Assembly (NCBI RefSeq): GCF_016654005.1
Contig: NZ_JAEPWN010000001.1
Span: 248,001 to 312,000 of the forward strand
DNA from: Brevundimonas nasdae
GTDB lineage: Bacteria; Pseudomonadota; Alphaproteobacteria; Caulobacterales; Caulobacteraceae
Length of the DNA stretch: 64,000 bases
Direction: 5' to 3'
Position numbers and translations under genes: made by a program. Positions 32,968 to 45,121 of this stretch are shown in pieces. The notes beneath the pieces were generated by a model. That model was not told the origin of the DNA. It searched no databases and worked only from the letters and a program-made list of their open reading frames with translations. How positions within the stretch are numbered: position 1 is the stretch's first letter; every line of letters begins with the position of its first letter.

Positions 32968-34251
32968 ATGGCACGCTCACGCTTCACCGCATTCGTCACA
33001 TCGCTCAGCTTCTTCGTCATCGTGGCGCTGGCGGCGGGCGTCGGCGTGGGGGCGTTCGCGCAGTCCACGGACCTGCCCTGGCTGACCGGGACGCTGGGGG
33101 TGATCGAAAGCCTGGGTCAGGTCTGGCTGAATGCGCTGCGGATCACGGTGATGCCGCTGGTGTTCAGCCTGTTGGTCACCGGCATCGTCTCCATCGCGGA
33201 TGCGGCGGCGACCGGTCGGATCGCGGGGCGGGCGCTGATGGTGTTCGCCGTGCTGCTGGTCGGGGCGACGGTCTATGCGATCCTGGCGGGGCTGGGCCTG
33301 CTGGCGATCTGGCCGATAGACCCTGAGGCCGGGCGCGACCTGCTGGCGGGGGTGTCGGCGGATACGGCGGCGACGGTGGGGGCGGCGGCGCATACGGACG
33401 GTCTGCGGGCGTTCCTGAACAGTCTGGCGCCGTCCAACCTGATCAAGGCGGCGGCCGATGACGGGGTGCTGGCGGTGGTGGTCTTCGCCGTGGCCTTCGG
33501 GTTTGCGGCGACGCGGATCAGGACGGACCTGCGTCGTCCGCTGGCGGGCTTCTTCGAGGCGGTGGCCGAGACGATGGTGGTGATCGTCCACTGGGTGCTG
33601 CTGGCCGCGCCCTTCGGGGTGTTCGCCCTGGCGTTGGGCGTCGGTCTGCGCGCGGGTCTGGGCGTGGCGGGGACGCTGGCCCATTATGTCGCCATTCTGT
33701 GCCTGAGCCAGTTGGGCCTGATCCTGCTGACCTATGTGGTGGCGGTGGTCTGGGGGCGGGTGTCGCTGGGCCGGTTCGCCCGCGCGGTGGCCCCGGCCCA
33801 AGTGGTCGCCGTCTCTACCCAGTCGTCGCTGGCCAGCCTGCCGGTGATGATCGAGCGGGCCCGCGACTGGCTGGGCGTGCCCCAGGCGACGGGCGGGCTG
33901 GTCCTGCCGCTGGCGGTGGCGGTGTTTCGCATCACCAGTCCGGTCGCCAATCTGGGTGTCTGTCTGTACGTGGCCCAGCTTCACGGCATCGAACTGAGCC
34001 TTGGGGTGCTGGTCGCGGGCGGTCTGACGGCCCTGGCCGTATCCATCGCCTCGGTGGGTCTGCCGGGTCAGGTCAGCTTCTTCGCCAGCGTTGGCCCGAT
34101 CGCCCTGGCCATGGGCCTGCCGCTGGAGATGCTGCCGCTGCTGCTGGCGGTCGAGGTCATCCCCGACATCTTCCGCACTGTCGGCAATGTCACCGCCGAC
34201 CTGGCCGTGACGCGGATCGTGCAGGGGCGCGAGACTATAGCCGAAGAATGA
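32968..34251 (+). CDS. Dicarboxylate/amino-acid:cation symporter (SDF family)
   Basis: A 427-residue inner-membrane transporter of the DAACS family, which couples uptake of C4-dicarboxylates or acidic amino acids to Na+ or H+. About eight helices plus hairpins are visible. The serine-rich hairpin AVSTQSSLASLPVMIE and the conserved segment LPLAVAVFRITSPVANLGVCL (a variant of the NMDGTA region) point to the substrate site; the altered motif makes the substrate uncertain. The last 17 bases overlap the convergent DUF1294 gene. Confidence 0.9.
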   Translation: MARSRFTAFVTSLSFFVIVALAAGVGVGAFAQSTDLPWLTGTLGVIESLGQVWLNALRITVMPLVFSLLVTGIVSIADAAATGRIAGRALMVFAVLLVGATVYAILAGLGLLAIWPIDPEAGRDLLAGVSADTAATVGAAAHTDGLRAFLNSLAPSNLIKAAADDGVLAVVVFAVAFGFAATRIRTDLRRPLAGFFEAVAETMVVIVHWVLLAAPFGVFALALGVGLRAGLGVAGTLAHYVAILCLSQLGLILLTYVVAVVWGRVSLGRFARAVAPAQVVAVSTQSSLASLPVMIERARDWLGVPQATGGLVLPLAVAVFRITSPVANLGVCLYVAQLHGIELSLGVLVAGGLTALAVSIASVGLPGQVSFFASVGPIALAMGLPLEMLPLLLAVEVIPDIFRTVGNVTADLAVTRIVQGRETIAEE

Positions 34252-34525
34252 CGACCAGGGCGGCGGTCAGCAGCAGGCCGACATGCAGCGTCAGGACAAT
34301 GCCCATCCAGGTGCGGAATGGCTCCTTGCGCGTCTTGTGACGCATCAGGTGCTGGCCCATCCAGGCGCCGATGCCCCCGATCAGCACGAGAAACAGCAGA
34401 CGGCTTTCCGGCACGCGCTGAAGGCCCTGTCGGGCCATGTGCTTGTCCCAGGCGAAGGCGGCGAAACCCAGGGCCTCAGCCAGGAAAATCACCGCCAGGG
34501 CGCGGTCTATGTCGGTGACGGACAT
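34235..34525 (-). CDS. DUF1294 family small membrane protein
   Basis: A 96-residue protein with about three hydrophobic segments and the DUF1294 signature: NALGFAAFAWDKHMAR-like FAAFAWDKHMARQGLQRVPE, LLFLVLIGGIGAWMGQHLMRHKTRKEPF. The family is often fused to cold-shock domains elsewhere; here it stands alone. The function is unknown. It overlaps the symporter gene tail to tail by 17 bases. Confidence 0.85.
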   Translation of the reverse strand: MSVTDIDRALAVIFLAEALGFAAFAWDKHMARQGLQRVPESRLLFLVLIGGIGAWMGQHLMRHKTRKEPFRTWMGIVLTLHVGLLLTAALVVILRL

Positions 34526-34589
34526 CTATCTCTGGCTTTCGACGAACAGTTTGGCCGTGTCCTGCCGAAAGCCAGAGATTGTGTAAACA

Positions 34590-37889
<3,300 letters not shown>

Positions 37890-37914
37890 CGCCAGCTCTT
37901 CTTCTTATTGAACG

Positions 37915-38229
37915 CTAATGGGTCACGACCGCGCAGTCCCAGCCGTCATAGTCCAGCTGGAAGGCCGCGGCCCAGGTCTGCATCATGGCGGAGGTCGCCG
38001 AAAACGACGCTTCGTCCACCGCCATGGTGGTCTCGAGTGTGGTGGAATCGTCGGCGCCGCTGGTCAGGAAGCCCGCGCGCCGCGCGACCTCGTTCAGGTC
38101 GCCGTGATCGCCTTCGCCATAGAAGTAGAAACGCGTGTGACGCGGGGTCACGCCGCTGTCGCCCTGTTCGGCCAGCGCCGCGCGCACCATGGCGTCGCGT
38201 TCGTCATGACTGATGTCCGGGGCGAACAA
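37915..38229 (-). CDS. RraB-superfamily (regulator of RNase E activity) protein
   Basis: A 104-residue acidic protein resembling RraB-type ribonuclease E inhibitors: an alpha/beta core HTRFYFYGEGDHGDLNEVARRAGF, a middle strand (TLETTMAVDEASF), and the C-terminal signature FQLDYDGWDCAVV. TTG 38229 is used because the conserved DISHDERDAMVRAALAEQGDSG would otherwise be cut; ATG 38190 is the alternative. It is immediately upstream of carB on the same strand. Whether it acts on RNase E in this organism is not known. Confidence 0.7.
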   Translation of the reverse strand: MFAPDISHDERDAMVRAALAEQGDSGVTPRHTRFYFYGEGDHGDLNEVARRAGFLTSGADDSTTLETTMAVDEASFSATSAMMQTWAAAFQLDYDGWDCAVVTH

Positions 38230-38354
38230 GGGCGGCGTCTTCCTTCGTTGATTACGCGCGCGAGAAGCCCCCGCACAGCATGGCCGTGCGACGTTCGCGT
38301 CGGGTTGTCGGTTAAGCGGTCCGTTTAGAGAGGGAGGGGGTAGTCGGCAAGCCT

Positions 38355-39053
38355 TTATCCGTCGATCGCCTTGATCCAGTCCGGCAGTTCGCCGATGCGG
38401 GACAGGGAGACGTAGCGGGGCTCGTTCTCGGGGGCGTCGGCCAGTTCGTGGGCCCAGGTGACGTGGTAGGGGATGTGGACGGCGAAGGCGCCTGCCGCGA
38501 TGGCGGGCAGGACGTCGGACTTCATCGAGTTTCCGGCCATGACCGCCTCGGCGGCGCCGGTGCCGTGGCGGGTGAAGGCGCGCTGATAGGTGGCGCGGTC
38601 TTTCTCGGAGACGATCTCGACCGCGCTGAACCGTTCGCCCAGGCCGGAGGCCGCCAGCTTGCGCTCCTGATCCATCAGGTCGCCCTTGGTGATCAGGACC
38701 AGACGGTATTTCTCGGACAGTTCGGCGATAACCTCGTCCACGCCGGGCAGGGTCTCGACCGGGTGGGCCAGCATTTCACGACCGGCGGCCAGGATCTCGC
38801 GCACGACATGGGGCGGGGCGGCGCCGTTGGTCAACTCCATCGCCGTCTCGATCATCGACAGGGTGAAGCCCTTCACCCCGTAGCCATAGAGGCGAAGATT
38901 GCGCTGTTCCGTCTCGGCCAGGCGCGCCTCGATGGCCGCCTCATCGCCGTGGTCGGCCAGCAGGTCGACGAACCGCGCGTGGGTCAGGCGAAAGATCGTC
39001 TCATTGTGCCAGAGGGTGTCGTCAGCATCGAGGCCGACCGTCGTGATGGGCAT
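38355..39053 (-). CDS. HAD-superfamily hydrolase
   Basis: A 232-residue phosphatase-like protein. Motif I GLDADDTLWHNET carries the nucleophile Asp and the +2 acid/base Asp; motif II is LVLITKGD, the Lys of motif III lies in SEKDRATYQRA, and the acidic motif IV region is VMAGNSMKSDVLPAIAAG. The helical cap is C1-type. The substrate is unassigned. ATG 39053 follows GGACC; the frame continues upstream without family sequence. It is divergent from the S41 peptidase gene. Confidence 0.88.
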   Translation of the reverse strand: MPITTVGLDADDTLWHNETIFRLTHARFVDLLADHGDEAAIEARLAETEQRNLRLYGYGVKGFTLSMIETAMELTNGAAPPHVVREILAAGREMLAHPVETLPGVDEVIAELSEKYRLVLITKGDLMDQERKLAASGLGERFSAVEIVSEKDRATYQRAFTRHGTGAAEAVMAGNSMKSDVLPAIAAGAFAVHIPYHVTWAHELADAPENEPRYVSLSRIGELPDWIKAIDG

Positions 39054-39164
39054 GATCGTGGTCCGTGATTTCGGCGCCGCTCTTGGCGCGGCCTTGCGGC
39101 GAAGGCAAGGCGCGCCGGGCATCGTGACTTGCGGCCCGTTCGGGGTTCGGACAAGGATCGCGGC

Positions 39165-40457
39165 ATGGACGGTCGCCGCTTCCTGAAGGTTTCGTGCCTC
39201 CTGTCGCTGGCCTTGCTGCTGGCGGCGGGCGGTGTGTCGGCGTCGCCGCAGATAACGGGGGACGAGGCACGGCCCCTGCGCTTCTCCGACATCGTCCAGC
39301 CCCCGCCTGACCGTGCGCGCACCCGCATGAACGAGCGGGTGTTCGACCGGGTCTGGAGCGAGGTTCAGCGCGGCTATTACGACCCCGGTCTGCACGGGGT
39401 CGATTGGGATGCGGCCAGGGCGCGGTTCCGGCCGCTGGCGGTGGCGGCGACCGACGACCGGACCCTGTACAGGGTCGTCAACGACATGCTGGACCTGCTG
39501 GACGACGGCCACGCCGCGGCCAGTCCGCCCGCCGCCGTGCGTCGCCAGGAGGCCATGTTCGAGCGTCGGGCGGTCATGGGGCTGACCCTGATGGCGGGCG
39601 AAGACCGCAATGTCTGGACGGTGGAGCGGGTGCGGGCGGGATCACCGGCGGAGACGGCGGGGGTCGAGGTCGGCTGGACCCTGAACACCGTCGATGGGCG
39701 GCCATGGGGGCCGGATGTCGAGGTCTTCGACGGCCGCCCCGTGCAGCTTGTCCTGACCGACGAGACGGGCGCGCGTCGCGAGACGACCCTGACGCCGCGC
39801 CTGATGGACGGACCGCAGCCCTTCGTCGCCGACTATTCGCGGCCCGGCGTTCTGGTGCTGAGGATCGAACAGTTCGATCCGGGGCTGGGCCGCTGGATCG
39901 GGCATGAGCTGGATGGCCTGCCTGCCGATGTGAATGTGGTGCTGGACCTGCGCGCCAATCCGGGCGGACGGCTGTGGGAGGCGGAATCTGTCCTGACCTG
40001 TTTCCTGCCGCGCGGTCAGGTCTGGGCGACGCGGACGGGACGGCGCGGCCGGGCGGTGGCGTTGAAGGCGGCGGGCGACTGCGGCGATCATGAGGCCCCG
40101 GTCGCCAACCCCGTCGCCGTGCTGGTGGACAAGGGCAGCCGCAGCGCTGCCGAACTGACGCCCGCCGCACTGCAGGAAGCGGGCCGGGGGATCGTGGTGG
40201 GGGAACAGACAATCGGCTCGGTCCTGATCGCCCAGGACACCAATCTGCCGGACGGCGGGCGGCTGACGCTGAGCCGTTCGGACTATGTGACCGCGGGCGG
40301 CGTGCGGCTGGAGAAGCGCGGGGTCACGCCGGACATCCTGGCGCCCCGCACGGTGGCGGAACGGCGGGCGGGCGAAGACCCGACGCTGGAGGCGGCGATT
40401 GCGGCGCTTCAGTCAGCGGATCGGGTGCACGCCGAAAGCCAGTCCTCGGGCCTCTAG
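39165..40457 (+). CDS. S41 family (C-terminal processing-like) peptidase
   Basis: A 430-residue exported protein. A signal peptide (LKVSCLLSLALLLAAGGVSA) is followed by a helical region with the tail-protease signature (YDPGLHGVDWDAARARFRPLA), a PDZ-like domain (about 125-215, VRAGSPAETAGVEVGWTLNTV), and the S41 core with LRANPGGRLWEAE and the nucleophile Ser in KGSRSAAELTPAAL. In CtpA/Prc the catalytic Lys follows as TxGKG; here the corresponding GEQTIGSVL has Ser, so a Ser-His-Glu tricorn-like mechanism or loss of activity is possible. Acts in the periplasm; the substrate is unknown. ATG 39165 has AAGGA nine bases upstream. Confidence 0.88.
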   Translation: MDGRRFLKVSCLLSLALLLAAGGVSASPQITGDEARPLRFSDIVQPPPDRARTRMNERVFDRVWSEVQRGYYDPGLHGVDWDAARARFRPLAVAATDDRTLYRVVNDMLDLLDDGHAAASPPAAVRRQEAMFERRAVMGLTLMAGEDRNVWTVERVRAGSPAETAGVEVGWTLNTVDGRPWGPDVEVFDGRPVQLVLTDETGARRETTLTPRLMDGPQPFVADYSRPGVLVLRIEQFDPGLGRWIGHELDGLPADVNVVLDLRANPGGRLWEAESVLTCFLPRGQVWATRTGRRGRAVALKAAGDCGDHEAPVANPVAVLVDKGSRSAAELTPAALQEAGRGIVVGEQTIGSVLIAQDTNLPDGGRLTLSRSDYVTAGGVRLEKRGVTPDILAPRTVAERRAGEDPTLEAAIAALQSADRVHAESQSSGL

Positions 40458-40458
40458 A

Positions 40459-40725
40459 TCAGCAGCATTTGAACGAGCCGGAGCCGCCGAAGCGGCGCTG
40501 CTCGTGCAGGCGGAAGAAGGCGACCTTGTCCAGCGGGGGCTGGTCCGGGTGGTTCGCCGCCGCATGGGCGACATAGGCGTCATAGTCGGGCTGGCCGATC
40601 ATGGCGCTGGCGGTCTGGCGGATGCCGCGACCCCAGCGCAGGGCCGTGTCGCGGCACAGGCACAGCAGGTCTTCCTGCGCGGGGATTTGTGCGGGATCAG
40701 GCACGGGCGATGTCCGCGGCTTCAT
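40459..40725 (-). CDS. YbdD/YjiX family protein (CstA partner)
   Basis: An 88-residue protein with the family pattern GQPDYDAYVAHAAANHPDQPPL, AFFRLHEQRRFGGSGSFKCC, ending in the typical CC. Members are encoded directly after cstA and belong to the pyruvate-uptake unit, with unclear mechanism. Its start overlaps the 3' end of cstA, so the two are translated together. Confidence 0.88.
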   Translation of the reverse strand: MKPRTSPVPDPAQIPAQEDLLCLCRDTALRWGRGIRQTASAMIGQPDYDAYVAHAAANHPDQPPLDKVAFFRLHEQRRFGGSGSFKCC

Positions 40726-42784
40726 CCGCCGGGGTCAGGTCGTGGGGCTCGGGATACTCACGCGCTGTGGGGCGGTTGTTGCGCCAGGCCTTGCGGCAGG
40801 CCAGCACGCCATACACCACCATCGTGACGACCACGAACAAGAAGCCCGCCGTCAGGGTCGAGTTGACGTAGTCGTTGACGATGATGCGGTGCATGTCGCC
40901 TGCGCTCTTGGCCGGGGCGATCAGTTCGCCGGCGCCCAGCGCCTCCTGGTATTTTCTGGCGTGCGACAGGAAGCCGATGCGGACGTCCGGGTGGAACAGC
41001 TTCTGGAAGCCCGCCGTCAGTGTGCAGACCAGCAGCCAGGTCGCGGGCAGGATCATGACCCAGGCGAACTTCTCGCGCTTCATCTTGAACAGGACGACCG
41101 TGCCCAGGATCAGGGCCACGGCGGCCAGCATCTGGTTGGCGATGCCGAACAGGGGCCACAGGCTGTTGATGCCGCCCAGCGGGTCGATGACGCCGGTGTA
41201 GAGGAAATAGCCCCACAGACCGACCGTCAGGGCCGTGGCGACCACATTGGCGCCCCAGGATTTGGTCTCGCGCATCTTGGGCACGGCGACGCCCAGCAGG
41301 TCCTGGATCATGAAGCGGCAGACGCGGGTTCCGGCGTCCACGGTCGTCAGGATGAACAGGGCCTCGAACAGGATGGCGAAATGATACCAGAAGCCCATCA
41401 TCGCCTTGCCGCCGATGACGTTGGACAGGATGTGGGCCATGCCGACCGCCAGCGTCGGAGCGCCGCCCGCGCGTGACAGGATCGAATGCTCGCCCACGTC
41501 GCGGGCCAGCTGCTCAAGCTCTCCCGGCGTGATGTGGAAGCCCCACTGGGCCACGGCGGCGGCGGCGGATGCGGCGTCCGTGCCGATGATCGAGGCCGGG
41601 CTGTTCATGGCGAAATAGACCGCCGGGTCCAGAACCGTGGCGGCGATCAGGGCCATGACGGCGACGAAGCTTTCGCACAGCATGGCGCCATAGCCGATCA
41701 GCGGGATCTGGTTCTCGTTCTCCAGCAGCTTGGGCGTGGTGCCGGACGAGATCAGGGCGTGGAAGCCGGACACGGCGCCACAGGCGATGGTGATGAACAG
41801 GAAGGGGAACAGGGCGCCCGCGAAGACCGGGCCTGTGCCGTCGATGAAGGGGGTGATGGCGGGCATCTGCAGATGCGGCCGGACGATCAGGATGCCGATG
41901 GCCAGGGCGACGATGGCGCCGATCTTCAGGAAGGTGGACAGGTAGTCGCGCGGCGCCAGCAGCAGCCAGACCGGAATGACCGAGGCGATGAAGCCATAGA
42001 CCATCATCAGTATGGCCAGGGTCGGGCCGGTCAGGGTGAAGGCCGGACCCCAGTAGGGATCAGCCGCGACATGGCCGCCCGCCACGATGGCCAGCATCAG
42101 CAGGACCACGCCGATGACCGACACTTCACCCACGCGGCCGGGCCGCAGGAAGCGGGTGTACAGGCCCATGAAGATGGCGATGGGAATGGTGGCGGCGACG
42201 GTGAACGTGCCCCACGGGCTCTCGGCCAGGGCCTTGACCACCACCAGCGCCAGCACCGCCAGAATGATGACCATGATCATCAGGACGCCGACCTGGGCGA
42301 TGATGCCGGGGATGTTTCCCATCTCGGTGCGGATCATGTCGCCCAGCGACTTGCCGTCGCGGCGGGTGGACATGAACAGGACCATCATGTCCTGAACCGC
42401 CCCCGCCAGCACCGCGCCAACCAGGATCCACAGCACGCCGGGCAGATAGCCCATCTGGGCGGCCAGCACCGGCCCGACCAAAGGCCCAGCCCCGGCGATC
42501 GCCGCGAAATGGTGGCCGAACAGGACGTTTCTGGGCGTCGGCACATAGTCGAGGCCGTCGTTGCGCCGAACGGCGGGCGTCATCCGCGCCGGGTTCAACT
42601 GCATGACCTTGTTGGCCAGATATCGGGCGTAGAACCGATAGGCGATGGCGTAGGTGCAGACGGCGGCGACCACCATCCAGACCGCACTGATGCTCTCGCC
42701 CTTGTGCAGGGCGATGACGCCCAGGGACACCGCACCCAATATGGCGATGGCCCCGAAGATGAGGGGTGTCTTCAACTTGCCCAC
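40697..42784 (-). CDS. cstA: Carbon starvation protein CstA (pyruvate/peptide transporter)
   Basis: A 695-residue multi-pass inner-membrane carrier, mainly for pyruvate. Many hydrophobic helices and the signature FGHHFAAIAGAGPLVGPVLAAQMGYLP (read near residues 88-114), ACGAVSGFHALISSGTTPK, LDAGTRVCRFMIQD-like TVDAGTRVCRF and FGIANQMLAAVAL are present. Length matches E. coli CstA (701). The following YbdD-type gene completes the unit. In other bacteria it is induced by carbon starvation; no regulatory site is evident here. Confidence 0.95.
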   Translation of the reverse strand: MGKLKTPLIFGAIAILGAVSLGVIALHKGESISAVWMVVAAVCTYAIAYRFYARYLANKVMQLNPARMTPAVRRNDGLDYVPTPRNVLFGHHFAAIAGAGPLVGPVLAAQMGYLPGVLWILVGAVLAGAVQDMMVLFMSTRRDGKSLGDMIRTEMGNIPGIIAQVGVLMIMVIILAVLALVVVKALAESPWGTFTVAATIPIAIFMGLYTRFLRPGRVGEVSVIGVVLLMLAIVAGGHVAADPYWGPAFTLTGPTLAILMMVYGFIASVIPVWLLLAPRDYLSTFLKIGAIVALAIGILIVRPHLQMPAITPFIDGTGPVFAGALFPFLFITIACGAVSGFHALISSGTTPKLLENENQIPLIGYGAMLCESFVAVMALIAATVLDPAVYFAMNSPASIIGTDAASAAAAVAQWGFHITPGELEQLARDVGEHSILSRAGGAPTLAVGMAHILSNVIGGKAMMGFWYHFAILFEALFILTTVDAGTRVCRFMIQDLLGVAVPKMRETKSWGANVVATALTVGLWGYFLYTGVIDPLGGINSLWPLFGIANQMLAAVALILGTVVLFKMKREKFAWVMILPATWLLVCTLTAGFQKLFHPDVRIGFLSHARKYQEALGAGELIAPAKSAGDMHRIIVNDYVNSTLTAGFLFVVVTMVVYGVLACRKAWRNNRPTAREYPEPHDLTPADEAADIARA

Positions 42785-42875
42785 GTCAGTTCCTCCCGGC
42801 CGTCTGGCTGGCGGCCCTGAGCGACTGTGTGAACCATAAGCGGGCGTCGCGCCAATCGACTAAAGTCGAAAAACC

Positions 42876-44069
42876 TCAGACCCTGACCACCTTCACGCGG
42901 CTGGCGGCTTCGCGGGCGCGTTCGCGGGCTTCGTCGGTGCCGGCGCCGCGCGCGGTGGCGACGCCCATGCGGCGGCGCTCGAACGCCTCGGGCTTGCCGA
43001 AAAGGCGCAGGTCGGCGGTGGGCACGGACAAGGCTTCGGCGACACCTTCAAAGGCCACGCTCTGGGCTTCGATCCCGCCATAGATGACGGCGCTGGCGGC
43101 GGGTTCGCGCAGGGTCACATCGACCGGCAGGCCCAGGATGGCGCGGGCGTGCAGGGCGAACTCGCTCTGGGTCTGGCTGGCCAGGGTGACCAGACCGGTG
43201 TCGTGCGGGCGGGGCGAAACCTCTGAGAACCAGACCTGATCGCCCTTGACGAACAACTCCACCCCAAAGACGCCAAGACCGCCCAGCGCCTCCGTCACCT
43301 TGCCCGCGATGTCCTGGGCCGAGGTCAGGGCGGCGGGCGTCATCGCCTGCGGCTGCCAACTTTCGACATAGTCGCCCTTGACCTGGCGATGGCCGATGGG
43401 GGCGCAGAAGTCGGTGACGATCGCGCCGTCGCGCAGCGAACGCACGGTCAGCAGGGTGATCTCGAAGTCGAAATCGATCCGGCCCTCAACGATGACGCGG
43501 GCGCCAGCGACGCGGCCGCCTTCCTGGGCATAGGTCCAGGCGTCGGCGATTTCGTCGGGGTTTTCGACGAAGGACTGTCCCTTGCCCGACGACGACATGA
43601 CCGGCTTGACGAAGTTGGGATAGCCGACGGCCTCGGCGCCCGCCGCCAGTTCCTCAGCCGAGCCTGCAAAGGCGTAGGGGCTGGTGGGCAGGGCCAGGGT
43701 CTCGGCGGCCAGCTTGCGGACGCCCTCGCGGTTCATGGTCAGCTGCACCGCGCGGGCGGTGGGGATGACCACGGCCATGCCGGCGGCTTCGATGTCGGCC
43801 AGGACCTCGGTGGCGATGGCTTCGAGCTCCGGCACGATGATGTGCGGGGCCTCGGCCATGATGACGCCGTTCAGCACCTGCGGGTCGGTCATGGGGATGA
43901 CGTGGCTGCGGTGGGCCACCTGCATGGCCGGGGCGTTGGGATAGCGGTCCACGGCGATCACCTCGGCGCCCAGCCGCTGCAGCTCAATGGCGACCTCCTT
44001 GCCCAGTTCGCCCGAGCCGAGCAGCATCACGCGCACGGCGGTGTCGGAAAGCGGGGTGCCGAGTTTCAT
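42876..44069 (-). CDS. purT: Formate-dependent phosphoribosylglycinamide formyltransferase
   Basis: A 397-residue ATP-grasp enzyme that formylates GAR with free formate, an alternative to PurN in purine synthesis. [21 protein letters not shown] begins the nucleotide-binding domain; [17 protein letters not shown] is the ATP-grasp loop and [14 protein letters not shown] binds metal/substrate. ATG 44069 starts the family N-terminus ([14 protein letters not shown]). It is isolated from the other pur genes in the window (purL, purQ, purS, purC). Confidence 0.95.
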   Translation of the reverse strand: MKLGTPLSDTAVRVMLLGSGELGKEVAIELQRLGAEVIAVDRYPNAPAMQVAHRSHVIPMTDPQVLNGVIMAEAPHIIVPELEAIATEVLADIEAAGMAVVIPTARAVQLTMNREGVRKLAAETLALPTSPYAFAGSAEELAAGAEAVGYPNFVKPVMSSSGKGQSFVENPDEIADAWTYAQEGGRVAGARVIVEGRIDFDFEITLLTVRSLRDGAIVTDFCAPIGHRQVKGDYVESWQPQAMTPAALTSAQDIAGKVTEALGGLGVFGVELFVKGDQVWFSEVSPRPHDTGLVTLASQTQSEFALHARAILGLPVDVTLREPAASAVIYGGIEAQSVAFEGVAEALSVPTADLRLFGKPEAFERRRMGVATARGAGTDEARERAREAASRVKVVRV

Positions 44070-44103
44070 GGCGTCAGGCTCCGGGTCGGTTTGAAAGTGC
44101 GGC

Positions 44104-44949
44104 TCATTGCGGGTCCGCCGCATAGAGCTGGCGGAAGGCGTCCAGCGCCGCCCCATGATAGATGGTGGCGTGGCTCTCGGCCGGGCGAGGCGTGAAGCTC
44201 CAGTGCTCATTCGGCAGGGCGTACTGGCGCAGATTGGCGGTCAGAACATCCATCGGCGCCTGCATCATCTCGCCCTCGTCGCCCAGCGTCAGGATCAGGG
44301 TGCGCGGGTCGCCCGAATGGTCACGCAGGTGGGCGCCCGCCTGTCGCGCCAACCGGCCGCCGTCCCACCAGAGGCTGGGGCTGACGGCGACATAGGCGTC
44401 GAACATCTGCGGCTCTTTCAGGAAGGTCTCGACCACGAACAGGCCTGCCAGAGACTCGCCCATCAGGGCCGTTTCGCCGCTGGTGCGGTAGCGGGCGTTG
44501 ATGAAGGGCTGGACCTCTTCGGACAGGAAGCGGCGGAAATGGTCCGACTGGCCCTGCGTCGGATAGCGGGCGATCAGTTCGGCGTCTTCGGTGGGCAGGG
44601 TCAGTTCATTGCGGCGGTCGACCGAGGCGACGCCCACGACGATCACGTCGCGGGTCGTGCCGACGATCGTGCCCAGCTGGGCGATGCCCGAGATATGGTG
44701 GAAGTCCTGATCCTGACCGCCGTCCAGGACATAGAGGACGGGGTAGGTCTTGCTGCTGTCGGCATAGCCGGGGGGCAGCCAGACATTGATCTCGCGCGCG
44801 CCGCCATAGACATTCGACGGCACGGCCCATGATGATCCGATTACGATAGGCGTGGCGCGGATGCCCATGTCGAGGGCTTGGGCATGGGGGGCTGGGGCGA
44901 TGGCTGCGGCCATGACGATGGTCAGCAGCAGACCGCGAACCGAAATCAT
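44104..44949 (-). CDS. Exported alpha/beta hydrolase (esterase D/enterochelin esterase-like)
   Basis: A 281-residue secreted esterase of the IroE/Fes-type family. The signal peptide is [22 protein letters not shown]. The catalytic Ser lies in [16 protein letters not shown] (GESLAG elbow), the oxyanion region is [15 protein letters not shown], and the terminal His is in [10 protein letters not shown]. Such enzymes hydrolyse siderophore or acyl esters; the substrate is unknown. ATG 44949 has GGAG eight bases upstream; ATG 44955 is too close to it. Close to purT (35 bases) on the same strand. Confidence 0.82.
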   Translation of the reverse strand: MISVRGLLLTIVMAAAIAPAPHAQALDMGIRATPIVIGSSWAVPSNVYGGAREINVWLPPGYADSSKTYPVLYVLDGGQDQDFHHISGIAQLGTIVGTTRDVIVVGVASVDRRNELTLPTEDAELIARYPTQGQSDHFRRFLSEEVQPFINARYRTSGETALMGESLAGLFVVETFLKEPQMFDAYVAVSPSLWWDGGRLARQAGAHLRDHSGDPRTLILTLGDEGEMMQAPMDVLTANLRQYALPNEHWSFTPRPAESHATIYHGAALDAFRQLYAADPQ

Positions 44950-44968
44950 CGACATCTCCACAAGCCTT

Positions 44969-45112
44969 CCCTCTCCCAGCGGGAGAGGGCTTGAGCGCAC
45001 GACGGCCAAGCCGTCGTTTTGGCGCGAAAGGGTGAGGGGCGGCCGATGCGGACTGGTCCGCCATTCGCCCCTCATCCGGCCCTTCGGACCACCTTCTCCC
45101 ACCGGGAGAAGG
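44969..45112. repeat. Composite palindromic intergenic repeat
   Basis: Three perfect hairpins stand in a row: CCCTCTCCC-agc-GGGAGAGGG at 44969-44989, ACGACGGC-caa-GCCGTCGT followed by TTTT at 44999-45020, and CCTTCTCCC-acc-GGGAGAAGG at 45092-45112. Between them GGTGAGGGGC and GCCCCTCATCC form further complementary arms around a GCGGAC/GTCCGC stem. It fills the space between the esterase start and the tkt stop and probably also ends tkt transcription. Confidence 0.75.
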
Positions 45113-45121
45113 GCAGGTTTC

